DNA of 64,000 bases from Gossypium raimondii. Taxonomy: Eukaryota; Streptophyta; Magnoliopsida; Malvales; Malvaceae. Below are positions 34,513 through 47,839 of the stretch, piece after piece. Positions within the stretch are counted from its first letter, which is position 1. Each line of letters opens with the position of its first letter. The stretch spans positions 18,538,001 through 18,602,000 of the forward strand of contig NC_068569.1 of the NCBI RefSeq assembly GCF_025698545.1, read 5' to 3'. The notes below the pieces were generated by a model that was not told the origin of the DNA, made no database searches, and saw only the letters and a program-made list of their open reading frames with translations. The position numbers were made by a program, and so were the translations under genes.

Positions 34513-37500
34513 CTAGCAAGCTGCTCGAACTTCCCAACATGGCTTAATTTATATACAAATAAATATATTTACCAAGCCTACATTATGGCCCTTGGACCTT
34601 ATGAATACTTTGTTGTCTTGCAGTTTCCCAAGTAAAGGAACTACCCCCTCAAATGGGCCTAGTTGCAAATCCCTTTCACGTCTTGTTTCACGACACCTTC
34701 GTTGCGTCAAAGTTGATTCACTTTGGCCGGTGGCACGTTGCTAATCTTCATAATTTTGAATCTTTGACTTAATATTTACAAAAGGAAACTAATAATAAAC
34801 AGTGGTGCAAAAGCTGGGAACAGGAAACTGATTTATTCGTTGTTTGATTGAGGGGAAAAAGAAGAAAAAAAAAGGTGAAGTAATATGCTCCTTTACATGC
34901 GATGAGTCGGAGCAGATAAAGTTGATTGGCTAGTGGCCCCCCTCTGGCCTGATTGGTGGTTCTAGCTTTGACTCTCGGCTTTCCTTTCTGGGACCAAAGT
35001 TTACTCTGCTTCTTTCCAGGGTTTCATAAACTCCAATCCATATGGTTTGCTTGTCTTTGTTTGCTTCCTTGCCTATTACTTTAGCCATCCCCAACTCTAA
35101 AATGGCAGTGGCGTGAGTGAGTCAGTTTTCTCAACCCGCATTCCTTTCAATGACCGTACTCATTACTGTTGAAACTTGTGCTGATTTATCTTTGTTTTTG
35201 CTGTTGATGTTAACTATTAATACCCAATAATGCAGGTCGTCATGTTTCGTGATGTGAATGGCCATCATAATCATAGCATAGGTTACCATGAATTTATCAA
35301 TTAAACCCCATGAAAATGATATACTTTATGTAATTGATGGCTCACTTGCCAAAATACGACAGTTGTTTCCACCAAGAAAAAGGGTGCAAGAATTGTGAAA
35401 CTCTATTGTTGTTTTCATTTTGATTTTATATGCACTTAGGATAGCCATAGTACATAACAAGGAGGGGGGGGGGGAATGGTACAAATACACCTTTAACGCC
35501 AGTTGAGCAAAATCCGAGCTTCATTGTCCCTTTCTTGAAATGCACATTGCTGATAAGCCAACACCCAGCAAAGTGAAAAAGAAATCTGGAATATGGAAAA
35601 ATACAAGAAGGAAACTTTTCCAGTTGTAAGGCACAGATCTTTTGAGCAAAACAATGTCGTTTTTTCTTTTCATTTTTTAAATTCGAAACTTTGAAAAACA
35701 TGCACCCGAAAAAGTGTGAACTCTGCCATGTTCACAACACTTTTTCTTTTTTTCAATAGTTCACAACACTTTTTGAAGCAAATATGCACACCCTTTTGTA
35801 ATATACTTAAGCAAATATATGTCTCAATCCATAAAAACATCAATCTATATATTATATATCATATGATTAGATTAAAGCGCAGGAAGTCAAGAAAGATTCT
35901 CTGGGTCACTTCTTCCCTCACCTATCCTTTTGGACATGTCTAAGAATTAAGAAATAAAGCATAAAGCAAAAGCTGCTTTCCCTCTCCCCTATAGGGTTTG
36001 TGAAAGTCATTAATTGTCCTGAAAACCTAAAGCCCACTTCTTTCTTCTTTACCTTGCCCATGTAAAAGGGCAGTATGGCACTACTCAATTAAGGCTCTAG
36101 CCCTACCTACCAGAGAATCCCCCATTTTTTCAAATCCTTATCTTTATTTACCCTTTTAATTACGACTTTATTCATATGTTTATCTTTATTGTAGGGATTA
36201 GTGTCTTTGTGCCTTACACGAAACTAAAGCATGCCAGCACTTTCCTTTCTAGAATTAGAAATCATAAATAGTACATGAAAGTTTTGTCTGTTAGCCACAG
36301 TTTTGAGATATCCGATTCTACCCATTTAGCTAAGCAAAGCTCCTTTCAGAAAAATACACTGATAAACAAAGTTCCTAGAAATGCCATGTGAACAGATACA
36401 CTTCTTAAATTGATGGTGGAGTGATCATCAATTTGAGATTTGGACTGCAACTGCTAAGATCCTGGCATTGCCATGATCCTCCCCCTTGGAGCTGAAATAA
36501 AGTGATATGTAATGTGCCCACAAAAAAGTTGTTTATCCCATTGCTTATTTTTGGCTCCTAAATTGGATACCCTGGAATCAATGAAGATCTTTGAGAAGTA
36601 TGCATCCACCATACCCTGTTTTTAACTAAGTTGTTCAGCTTTAAGCTTTTTACGACTGATAGCAATGGTGGTGGCTGGTGAGGGGGTATTGATTTTGAGC
36701 TTGACTACCGACCTGTTTCAAACTTTACATGTGTCAAATTCTCAAATTAGCTGTTATTTACTACTACAGAAAGGTCGGTGACCATTGACATTTTTCTTTT
36801 CTTCATCTTTGAAATAGTTTTAAAAAAAAGCTTAATTATTAGTGTATTAGCTTCTTTTAATAAGTCGACATATAAAGTAGATGATGCATCTTTTTTTCAT
36901 TTTTGGGAGCTTGGAAACTTGTTGCAAATATAAAATCCAAAACGGCCTGCAAACCAAAATGAAATTCTTTTAAATAACCAACAAGCTATTGATTGAGGTA
37001 ATAGCAGTCTTATCTGAGAATACAAGTACTCTTATTAAAAAGACTCTTTAAAGAAGAGGACTGTTCCACAAGGCAAGTTGTTTCTTGCACAAGTTGTTCA
37101 TGAAGTAATTAGGTCTTTTAAGAAACAAAAAAGAAAATGTTGTTTCATAAATCAAGAATGACAAAAATTGTGAAAACCCTTACTGAAAACATGATTTAGG
37201 AACGTTGTAGGAAGGTTCAACATCTACATAAAATAATTATTCACTTTCACAACATGCAAGGCAAAACAAAAGCAAAGCAATGATGGGTTTGAAAGACATC
37301 ACAAAAGTCAGGACTCCTTTTAAGGAAAAGAAGATAAAGAAAACCATATAAATTAGTGCAGCATCCGTACAAACCGATGAGACGAAAATCCCAGAATCCA
37401 AAATCCAATGGGACATTGACACCTTTGAAAGTAGGAGGGGGCGGCTACCCCCATCTAAAGCCCTCCAATCTCTTTACAATTACTTATTTCTTTCATGGCT

Positions 37501-38315
37501 CTATAAGGAAATGCAGATTAAATAAGTCATCAATCCATTATTATTACTAACAAAATAATAATTCTAATGCAATTTATGCTATTATTTTGAAAAAACAAAA
37601 ATATAATTATTGTTACTAATAAATAATAATTCCTTCATTTTTATACACAAGAATATGATATTGGCAGCCAGGTTTGGGTTGCTATAGAGTCCACTGCTTA
37701 CACTTGTGTAGTGTAATGGTTCACCATGAAAGACGAGACAAGTGTATGTTGCAACTTGCAGACAATCAGATTACATGTTGTCCAAAATAGATAATAATAG
37801 AAGAAGCAGTAGCCTCCATATTTAAGGCTTGGCAGCTAGTTTATGCAAAACCAGATAGCCACATGTTAATTCAATGGATTTTTAGATTTGATTTCTTCTG
37901 GGGCAGTTTAGTCTTATTTACTTACTATTCCCTTTTCTTTTACGGGAGAATAATAAAAATAACCAATGATCCAATTCATTTTGCAATGTTGGATGTGGCA
38001 AAATGACAACCTTACATATACAGACACACACACACACATATATATATATATATTTGTAGGCTATATTATTTATGTGCCTGCATTTTTGCCAAGAATAAGT
38101 TACAAACTAACTCCCATGTGCAGTTGATCACTTATGATGGGCTCTATCATGGATGTTTATGTAGCCATTTATAGATAAAAAAAAACTAAGATGGTCCATA
38201 AAAACAAGTGAAATTCACAACCTTTTTTAAATAAAAATAAAGAAAAAGGACGAAATTTTCCAACTAGATGTCAAAATTTTCAAATCACTTCACCAATTCA
38301 CATCAACTCAATGCC
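34513..38315. other. Intergenic, no gene supported
   Basis: AT-rich sequence with no recognisable coding frame or splice pattern. A G homopolymer lies at about 35462-35474. A CA/TA microsatellite (ACACACACACACACATATAT) lies at about 38023-38053. Confidence 0.45.
38023..38053. repeat. (CA)n(TA)n microsatellite
   Basis: Alternating purine-pyrimidine run of CA units changing to TA units, about 650-690 bp upstream of the HD-Zip ATG. It is a likely length-variable marker. Confidence 0.8.
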
Positions 38316-38323
38316 TTTATATA
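38316..38323 (+). promoter_or_regulatory. TATA-like box of the HD-Zip gene
   Basis: TTTATATAAC lies about 390 bp upstream of the ATG, followed by a CT-rich leader (TCTCTCTCTGTCTC near 38358). This suggests a long 5' UTR of about 350 bp. Confidence 0.5.
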
Positions 38324-38712
38324 ACAGCTCTCAAAGGAGCAGGCTCCTTTCAGAATTCTCTCTCTGTCTCTAAATACTGTAGTTTAACTTTAATTAAGAA
38401 AGAGGTTTTTTTTTTTTTTTGAAAGTTTTTCCTTGTAATTCTCTATAAATTCTTAGCAGGCCAATGATTTAGCCTTCATTTCTTTCTTCCAAGTACTTGC
38501 AGTTGAGAAGTGAGGATCATTAAAAGAAAGAAACATCTCTGTCTCTCTCTTTTGTACAAACATATTGTTGTCAGCTTTCAGTGGCTCAATATATAGTATT
38601 GTTTGTAAATTAGGGCCTCCCCAAATTAAGAGACCAAAAACAGCAAACCTGCTTGAAACTTGAACCCTCCATCACCAACACAAAAAACAGAGTTCCTTTA
38701 ATCACCTAAATC

Positions 38713-39729
38713 ATGAAGCAGCTCACTTGTTCAGGTTCCCTGGATGCTTTGAATCCCTTCTTTCCACCAAAAGGTAACACAAAAAGCATTCAATCATTAC
38801 TCAAATACATACATTCTTCAATATAACTTGTTACTGAGTTGAAATTGTTGGTTTGGTTTATCTAGAGGAGAAGAATTCAAAGAAGAAGCAAATTTATAGC
38901 AGGGAGTTCCAGGCGATGTTAGATGGGTTAGAAGAAGAAGACAGCTTGGAAGAAGCTGATCAAACTACAGAGAAGAAAAGACGATTATCCATGAATCAAG
39001 TTAAGGCCTTGGAGAAGAATTTCGAATTGGAAAACAAGTTAGAGCCAGAGAGGAAGGTGAAATTAGCTGAAGAATTAGGGCTTCAGCCGAGACAAGTAGC
39101 TATTTGGTTCCAAAACCGCCGTGCTCGTTGGAAGACTAAGCAGCTGGAGAAAGACTATGGTGTCCTTAAAGCCAATTATAGTGCTCTTAAGCTTGACTAC
39201 GACAATCTTGAACAAGAGAAACAAGCTTTAACTGCAGAGGTATAGAAATAGATTATTTATTAAAATCCCATCTTTTTAACAAGTTAAATTTCTTGAAGCT
39301 TAATATGATTTTTTGGGTGCTAAATTGCAGTTGAGGGAACTGAAAGCTAAGCTAGAAGAGAATTCAGAGAGCAGCCACTCTGTTAAAGAAGATTCTCCAA
39401 AATCTTCCCAGCAGGTCAAAGACCAAGGTTTCTTCGACAACGATGATGATTCCAACGAGATTGTCAAAGAAGAAAGCAATGGAAATGCTCAGTTACTAAT
39501 TTCACCATCATCATCTTCTTCATTTCAGTTCAATGGGTATTCTTCATCTTCAGATTCATCAAATCATCTCTGGTTTCAACCATTTGACTCGAGTTTGATT
39601 CTGGGTAACATGTATCAGCCCCAGTTAGTGAAAGTGGAAGAGCAATGTGTGTTTACCACAGAGGAATCTTGCAATTTCTTCTCGGTTGATCAAGCTCCAA
39701 CTCTTCAATGGTACTTCACAGGGCAGTGA
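38713..39729 (+). CDS. HD-Zip class I transcription factor, ATHB-6/ATHB-16-like
   Basis: Three exons (38713-38773, 38866-39239, 39331-39729) give 277 residues. The homeodomain is at about 57-112 ([20 protein letters not shown], then [17 protein letters not shown]), with the helix 3 WFQNRRAR signature. The leucine zipper follows directly (about 113-150) and is split by the second intron between LTAE and LRELKAK. Upstream lies [16 protein letters not shown], and the C-terminus ends with [19 protein letters not shown], both typical of the ATHB-5/6/16 clade, whose C-terminal aromatic motif acts in activation. Such factors bind CAATNATTG as dimers in the nucleus and take part in abscisic-acid and light responses. 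There is no START domain, so class III and IV are excluded. The gene appears intact. The exact orthologue is not certain. Confidence 0.93.
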
Positions 39730-41371
39730 TAAAAAAACAATGCAGTCCCCAAAATCAGAAAGCTTTTTAAAATTCTTGCAGAAGGAATAAAAATAGCTAA
39801 AGTTTTGTGATTTATGACTCGACTAGACTCAACTAGTGTTCCTATATTGTTTTAAATTTATATATGATAATTAGTTTATGGCTTTATGCTTCAACAATGG
39901 ACATTGGACATCGCTATGTCAGCTGTAAATTTATATAAATATAAATAACAAATGGAAGTAGGTATCTCAAAATGTGGCCTCTCTATAAGCTGCTAATTTC
40001 ATGTCATATAGGAGATTTTCTCTTCTAAATTGCATGTGCTTTAGCTTGAGTCAAGTTGCAAAAAATGAAATTTCAAGTCGTTAAACTTTTTTTCATTAAT
40101 AAAATCAGCTAAAGGGTGTTAGAAAATTGAACTTGCAGCGGCACAAAAGGCCGGCCAGCCAATGTCCATATCTGATACTGGAAAAATCCAACCTTGCTGG
40201 TCCTACCAAATAGTCCCCTTTCTTTTCATTTTTGGGACAGCCGCTGATTTGACTTAAAAACCGGAAGCTCTTGAACGTAGAAATAAATAAAAGATGACCC
40301 TTTTTCAAAGTTTTTGTGATATTTTTTTTTTAAAAAGCTGGTGGCAATGACCATTGTTAAAATACAAAATAGGACTGGCTAAAGCTGTTTTCCATTTAAG
40401 AAAGCCAAGCAAAAACCTGTCCTCGTAGGTGGTATAAAACGAAGGAGAAACCCTCTTTAGTCCAATCTTTTATGTTTTACTTTCACTTTTGTTTTTTCCC
40501 CCATGTGGTTGGTAAAAAATAGATCCTGACCCATAGCTAAACAATATTGAATGGCGAGTCTTTTGAGTTTAGGAGGGGAACATGAATGCTGAAGGACACT
40601 TAATTACAAACAAAGTGGCAAAGGCCCAATGGCATGAATCACAAATGTAGTATTAGACCTGGTTTATCATGTTTGATTGGAGTTGATGATTACTGTAGCT
40701 TGTTTAAGAAGAGCTTTCGGAGCTGCAATGGAACGGAGGCTCCGTGGCAAGGCTAATGCTTAGCCGTTGAGGGATGGAACATGTGGAGGAGGAGAGGACG
40801 GTCGTCCCTTTCCAGTCTTGTAGTTTGGGTGGGAAAGAGACTGACCACAAAATGCAAAAGCTGCTGCGACTCTTGGCTCCTCCAAGTCCCTTTCATGTCA
40901 GTAATGGGTCCCGTATGTCATCTATATTTGACTGTTAATGCCCCCCTATGGAATCTAGCTATAGCTTTTCCATGACGTTTGTGGCAATCCCTAGAACCCA
41001 CCAAATCTTTCACCTTCCACTTTACTGTTCTGAGGTTAGGAATTTTGTTCAAGGACTGAAATAAAATTATAAAACTTCTTAGGGTTAGAAATTAAAAAAT
41101 ATATATTAAAAATGTTCAAATTAATTTTTTTTAAAGGAGTAAAAAATATATTTTTTTCATTTAACAAAACGCTTAAAAAACTTAAATTACATGTTTGAAT
41201 CAAAGGGTTAATAATATTCTCTTTTAGTTAAATGAGACCAAAGCCCCTGCTTACGGCTTTTTTACCTAAATAATATAAAAAATAAAAAATGATATGCCCA
41301 TAAGATTATTTATCAAAATGGTATGGTTTTATTGGTGTCGTCTGTCAAATTGGCAGTACTGAACTGAAATG
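39730..41371. other. Intergenic, 3' of the HD-Zip gene
   Basis: The HD-Zip 3' UTR presumably occupies the first 200 bases. The rest shows no gene. Short open stretches at 40105-40308 and 40781-40975 have no recognisable domain. Confidence 0.45.
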
Positions 41372-42019
41372 TAATGATCTAAAGTATTCAGGGACTTGAT
41401 ATATAAATTTACCCTTTTGAGTGGCTGCTGAAAAAAGAGTGAAAGGGTGCTGCCTCACAATGCGGCGGCATCAATCCTTAAATATAGCTAATTGTCTTCT
41501 AAGCCCTCCTTATTTATTATTTTATTTTTATTTCCCTTCAACTCACTACATTAGGTTTAACCAAGCCCTCAACCTATTTTTATAGTTAAATAAGCTCTTA
41601 ACCTATGATTTTTACTCATAAAAGCCCTTTATTTTAATTTTAAAGTAAATATATTTTACCCAAAGTAAAACTATTTGAAAAAATATAAACTCCCTCACAT
41701 TTTATTACTCTTAACTAAGAGCTTGAAATTCAAAATATATTTACTTTAATATTAAAATAAAAGGGTTTTTATGAATAAAAATCGTAGGTTAAGAGCTTAT
41801 TTAACTACAAAAATAGGTTGAGGGCTTGTTTAAACACAATGTAGTGAGTTGAAGGGGAATAAAAAGAAAATAATAAATTAGGAGGGCTTAGAAGACAATT
41901 AGCCACATTTAAAGTTTGGTGTCGCCACACTGTCAGGCGGCACTCTTTCACTTTCTTTTCAGCAGTCACTCAAAATGATAAATTTGCATATTAGGTCCCT
42001 TAATACTTTAGATCATTAC
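41372..42019. mobile_element. Long foldback (hairpin) element, about 285-bp arms
   Basis: Left arm 41372-41658 and right arm about 41735-42019 are inverted copies. AATGATCTAAAGTATTCAGG pairs with CCCTTAATACTTTAGATCATT-like sequence, and AAATAAGCTCTTAACCTATG pairs with CGTAGGTTAAGAGCTTATTT. The whole unit, apart from a loop of about 75 bp, could fold into one hairpin. It is non-coding. Its right end coincides with the start of the next LTR (42020), so that LTR appears to have landed at the edge of this element. Confidence 0.75.
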
Positions 42020-43028
42020 TGTAAAGACCCAATAGTCACAGGTGTCGAAAAGTGCATTTCTGAGACTCTGTTACCGTAAATCGGACTCTAAATATTTATT
42101 AAAAATATTTACAAAGCTAGTTGTGTGGTTAATTAGGTTTTAGTTAGGTGAAATTGCATGAATTAAGAGTAATTAGGTAAAATGGCTAAATTGCATAAAG
42201 GGTGAAAGTTGAATTATAGATTAAAGAAAATTTTAAGTGACCAAAGAAGCAATTATGCTATTGCTTATAAATAAGGCCGCATAAGCTTTAAAACATGTGA
42301 AAATTTATTATATATATTATAAAAAACCTTAAATGTTAAGTAAATATATTATATTATTATATAATAATATATTATATTATTATAATAAAACAAATAAATA
42401 AATAGAAAAGGAAATAGAAAAGAAAGAAAGAAACAGAGAAATTGAGAAAGCCAAAACGAAACAGGGAGAAAAGAAAGAAAAGAATGAAGGAAAAATTAGG
42501 GTTTCAAAGTTCCAAGCTCAATTGTTTAGTCAATTTAGTTCCTTTTCTAATAATTTTATATTTTTAGAATTTCGGTATTAAATATTACTCGATCCATGTC
42601 AAAATTTTAGAAACTATTGAGTTTTTAAGTGTTGTTTATGTTGAATAATTTTAGTATTAGGGATTAAATTGATAGATTTTAAGTTGGAAATGAAAAGGAT
42701 TGAATTGTAGAATAAATTATAAAATTTTTAGTAATAGGGACTAAATTGTGAAAATTCAAAATTTAGGAATTTAAGTGAAAATAGGGAGTTAAAATTAGTT
42801 TAAAGTGAAATTTGTATGAAAATATAAGATTAATTGTAAAGAAATAAAGTTAGTCTCGGTTTAGGGACTAAATTGAAATTTAGGCAAATATTTTTAAAAT
42901 ACTTTTTTTAATTTTAAAATATTTTTAAAATACTTTTTTTTAATTTTTTAATTTTTTTTAATTTTAAAGTATTTTTAAAATACTTTTTTTAAATTTTTTT
43001 ATTTTTAAAATAAATTTTTGGTGTTTAT

Positions 43029-43193
43029 TAAAAAATGGGCTGGGAGGACAGGGTTCGGGCTTAGAAATTTTTTCTCGAGTCGGGCCTGGACAAAATTTCA
43101 AGCCCATATTTTAGGCTGGGCCCGAGCCTAGGACGCGGACCAAAATTTTTTTCTAGGCCCGACCCGAACCCAGCTTGGCCCATGAACACCTCT
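43029..43193. mobile_element. GGCCC-rich MITE fragment
   Basis: Contains GGGCTGGG, GGCTGGGCCCGAGCC and AGGCCCGACCCGAACCCAG, and ends CTTGGCCCATGAACACCTCT. The same ending (CGGCCCATGAGCACCTCT) closes the element at 48913-49553, so both are one family. Its left end is not defined. Confidence 0.5.
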
Positions 43194-45027
43194 AGTCTGG
43201 GGCTTGTGCCCATCATAGAATCAGTTTGGGCCTCAGCTCATTTAGATACAGTCTCAAAAATACATTAAGGCCTTGGCCCATATTAGATACAAAATGCAGA
43301 TACAGTAAATCAAAATCCTACCCACCAGCCTCTACACACCATCTCCGTCCAATCCTACACACCATGTGGGGATTAAATCAACCCACCTATCCCTACACAC
43401 CATGCTGTACTGAAATGCGGCACATAATCAGAAGGTTGCAGTTGAGCTGCGAGATAACAGGTTTAATAGCCTTTCAAACACTTCCTTCAAACATCATCAA
43501 CCTACCCCGATGCAATGCAACATACAAAATATGTCATGCCATTACGCAATTAATAGTATGTACATTCAGATTTCATAAGTCATGCTCGGTATAGAAGCCA
43601 GACAGACAAATCACACATATAGGGGTTTAAGTAAAGCTTATCGACCCTACAGTAGGTCCACAGTCGACTTGGGCGACCCGTGCAACCTTACAGAACTTTT
43701 CAGAAAAATGGGCTCACACGCCCATGTGGCCCACTCGGCCCAAATTGGCCTTGGCCACATGATCCATTTTTAATGTAACTTATGCTAGTTGATTATTCAT
43801 ATATGTTCTCACTATTTACTTATATATTCCTTCAAAGTTGTCTACTTGAGTCACTGTTACTAAATTATTTATATCTTGAGCTACAAAATTCTGAATTAAG
43901 ATCTGTTTGATGTCTTTGAAACTAGACTCAAATACTTTCTACCATAAATTTTTAAATTTTTTGGTTTAGCCAATAAGTACAGTAAAATCTTCAAACTTAC
44001 CCCTGTTCTGTTGTTAGACAACTTCTTCCCTTCTTTGCTAAAAATTAATTATCTCTTAGTAAAAAATTTGGATGATGTTTCCATTTGTTTCTATTGAAAA
44101 TAAACTCATTAATAATTTAAACATGTAAATTTTAACCCCTAATTATTTTCCTCCAATTTTTGATGATTTTCCAAAGTCAGAACAGGGAAACCCGAATTCA
44201 TTCTGACCTTGTCTCACAAAGTTTGTTCTACCTCACGATTTACAATTCCATTACTTACACCGTTTCTTCTATAAGAAACTAGACTCAATAAACTTTAATT
44301 TCATATTTTGTTCATCCTCTAATTCGATTTCCACAATTCATGGAGATTTTTCAAAGCTAGCCTACTGCTGCTGTCCAAACAACAAGCAACTTTGGCTTTT
44401 CACCGAATCCTTTTTTTTTTTGCGTTTCGGGTACATATCTGGTTTTGTTTGATGCTAAAACAGTCCCCGAGCATTCCAAAGCCTATAATCAAGATACTCA
44501 ACATCAATTTAACGGATTTACAAGCGAATTGACAACCAAGAGCGAACAGAAACCCAACTTACCACCAACGATAACCCTCCGTTTAACTATTGTTAAGACG
44601 AGAACATTGAATTCACCAGTCTGAGCCTCCCCCTACGCCCAAATTGTAGAGAAAAAACATTACCACTTTAGTCACTAAGAGGTTCATGACAGAAACGAAA
44701 AGAAACACTTGCCGAAACTAAGTAAGTACTAACTGTGTGTGAAAACGAAGGAAAATAAATGGATTAGGGAAAAATCAAGAAGAAGAAAAAGAAGAGAAAA
44801 ATGGAAAGCCTCAGAGAATTTCGGCAAGAGGAGAAGGAGAAGAATTGACGGCAGAATTTTTTTGGAAAAGAAAGTCAAAATTCGGTTATGGGAAAAAATA
44901 AAATAAAATCCCGATAACCCCCAAAATCCCTTAATCTTATCCCCTAATTCCCACTACACATCCACTACTCAGAATCCCCTTATTACACAACTCTATCCCG
45001 AAATCTGAGCAAAAAAATAATATTATT

Positions 45028-45240
45028 GCCTACATAAGAATTTGAACACAAGACCTCCACCATAATAACACACCATTTAACCACCAGACCAGCAAGCCCA
45101 TTCTAATGTAATTTACCCAACAATCAAATAAAAGCCTACTGAACAAGAGTAAGGCCTAATTCATTCAAAATACCAAAATTTGCCCAAGCAAAGGCTCGAA
45201 CTTGGGACCTCCTAAACACTCACAGAACACATAACCACTA
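45028..45240 (-). repeat. Two tRNA-like (SINE-like) motifs inside the LTR
   Basis: On the minus strand, one block has TGGTGGTTAAATGG (A-box-like) and GTTCAAATTC (B-box-like, 45038-45047). Another has GTTCGAGCC (45193-45201) and GGTTATGTG upstream. The arrangement resembles tRNA-derived sequence without intact tRNA structure. Confidence 0.35.
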
Positions 45241-45537
45241 AAATTGACAGATATTTCTGTCATATTTTCACAATAATGAAATTAGAAATTTTGGAGCGTT
45301 ACACTTAGGAAAAATTTTAAAGTTTTGCGAAAAATTCTCTAAGTACTCGGTTTAGTCCCAACTTGTTTCTAATGCATATTTTGGGTCTCGAAGGCTCATA
45401 TAAGGGACATTATGATTAATTATGATAGTTTCTGATATGAATCATTTAATGATTTTAAATGTCTGTATTTGATTTGTAAATCCCGGTAATGCTCCGTAAA
45501 CTTGTTCCGACGACAGATATGGGTTAGGAGTGTTACA

Positions 45538-45882
45538 ATTAAATTAGAAAACATTATTCAATTAATTATGAGTTTATTCTTACGCAATTGAAAAATTAAT
45601 TTTCTTAGCAATAAACTTTGAAAAAAATTCCTCTCTTTCGACTCTTCTTACTTTATTCTTTCATACTCCTTCAACTATCATGGCTTCCTTTAGTAACCAA
45701 AACTAACAAACAAAACATTCACTCTCCATTTTTCTAAAAATTCAAAACCTTGAAACAATAATGGAAAGAAAATCTTCATGTCCCTTTTTTGCATGGTTTC
45801 CTTCCATTTTCCAGATACCCACAACCTTCTTTGGTGCAAAGGTCTTGAAACTCGATGAAAACCTATATTCATTAGAGGTTAT
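45538..45882. other. Unique spacer between two LTRs
   Basis: About 345 bp of AT-rich sequence with no gene seen, separating the LTR ending at 45537 from the one starting at 45883. Confidence 0.5.
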
Positions 45883-47401
45883 TGTAACACCCCTAAAATC
45901 ATTATTTTATAAAAGTAGTATTAAGTGAGGATCATGCATAATGGATTATTCAGTAAAGTAAAATAAGAAATATAAATGATAAAAGAGAAGGTTGATGGAT
46001 GTCAAAGAAAGTTGAATTAAGAAGTATATCATGATATATATTAATTTAAGGCATGGACTAAGTTGTAAAGAAGTAAAAAATTTGTGACACAAGTGTAAAT
46101 ATTCAAAATATGTGAGGGTAAAGTATAAATATAGAAAATTTAAAGGACCAATCATGCAAATGTCTTAAGGTTGGAAAGGACTAAAGAGTAAAATAAATTG
46201 GTGAAAAGGATCAAATCAAATAACAGAGAAATTAGAAGGACTAAATTATAACTTTTCCAAAAGTGGGAACTAGCCTAAAAGTGAATATTGAAAAATTCAA
46301 GGGTAAAATGTTCATTTCTAAATTTGGATAACTATTAGAGGTAATGATTAAGGATAAAAAGTGTTGAGAAATGATTGGTTGAAATAATTTATGATTATTT
46401 TATTATTAGATATTTTATTAATTAATTAATGGTTAAGTAATTAGAAAAAATGAAAAGAAAGTCATCTTCATCCTCTCCATCATCTCACACCACTCTTCAT
46501 GTCCATTCCTTGAAATTAAGAGAGAAATCCTTGAAATTCCATTAATTTTTTAGTAAAATCAAGCCTTTAACAATCTAGTGAATTTAGAGTTCAAGAAGAA
46601 AGAATGTATGTTCATGTTGGATGAGAGAGAAAATCAATCTAAGGCTTGAAATTCAAGAAACAAGGTTTAATCTTGTTAGAAAAGTAAGGAAGTGATGTTA
46701 AAGTAGAGAGTTATCACGAAAAGTTTTATGTACATGACATGTTATAGAAGAGATAGATAGAGGAAGTGATTCAAGTGATAAAGAAAAGACAAAAACAAGT
46801 GATTTAAGGTTGAAGATTGGTAAGGACCCTTGAATTCTCTTGTTACCTAAGGACTAAAATGTAAATGTTATGGAATTTGTGGTAAACTAGTAAAATAAAG
46901 TGTAAAATATTTTGATATGTAAAATAAAGTATTATGATGGAAGGCTTAATTGAAGTGTAATATGGTAGTGGAATAAACATAAAGTGATGTCAAAGTGAAA
47001 TCTTAGTAAATATTAAATTTTCATTATGCTAAGGACTAAATTGTGAACTTTATGAAATTTATAACTGAAATAAGAAAAGTGAAGTGCATACAGACTAGAC
47101 ATGTGAAATATGATATTATGATGAATTATTTGATTAAAGTGTTACGTGACAATGAATATTAAATTTCATGGTTAAAGGGACTAAATTGGAAAGTATGTGA
47201 AAGTTTTAAGTGTTATTATTTGAAAGTGAAAATGATGTAAAGAACATGAAATATAAGGTGTATTGTGTAATAATTTACTACATAAAGTTATGTGATTTTT
47301 ATAAATGAAATTGAAGAAGTTCAAAAGTGTAGTTAATTTGTGAAAATCATTAAACATATATTAACATGAATAAAGATCGTGGACAATCCTGAAATGGAAA
47401 T

Positions 47402-47839
47402 GAAAAGGTAATGCTTTTGAAAATCTTAAAGTTTGAAATTATATGTTCGTGTAATGTTAAATAGTAAAGCTAAATGAAAGGAAAGAGAAAGTGTAACGAA
47501 ACTGTATAATCGTGAAATAAACCATTTGTGATTGATTATGGTAAATCTGGTATCGTGAAACACCCATGTCGACTAGTGTTGAACTTTTGTGGGTATGGTT
47601 GGCTTGCTATAGGAACCTGAGAAAAGGTAATGCTTTTGAAAATCTTAAAGTTTGAAATTATATGTTCGTGTAATGTTAAATAGTAAAGCTAAATGAAAGG
47701 AAAGAGAAAGTGTAACGAAACTGTATAATCGTGAAATAAACCATTTGTGATTGATTATGGTAAATCTGGTATCGTGAAACACCCATGTCGACTAGTGTTG
47801 AACTTTTGTGGGTATGGTTGGCTTGCTATAGGAACCTGA
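47402..47839 (+). repeat. Exact 219-bp tandem duplication
   Basis: Copies 47402-47620 and 47621-47839 show no difference on direct comparison by eye, for example in AATCTTAAAGTTTGAAATTA and GTCGACTAGTGTTGAACTTT. The lack of any substitution in LTR sequence suggests a very recent event or an assembly artefact. Confidence 0.9.

Larger units (their letters stand above)
42020..45537 (-). mobile_element. Solo LTR with nested insertions
   Basis: Begins TGTAAAGACCC and ends GGGTTAGGAGTGTTACA. Flanks ATTAC (42015-42019) and ATTAA (45538-45542) form a near-perfect 5-bp duplication. The block ATGCTCCGTAA...GTTCCGACGACAG near the right end matches, in reverse, the start of the LTR at 13246, so this copy is in the opposite orientation. 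It holds at least a GGCCC-rich MITE fragment (about 43029-43193) and a second LTR whose right end GGAGCGTTACA is at 45303; the left border of that inner LTR is unclear. No coding sequence was found. Confidence 0.65.

Noticed and set aside
45028-45240. Functional tRNA genes
   Set aside because: Only A-box- and B-box-like words are present. No cloverleaf with acceptor stem pairing could be drawn.
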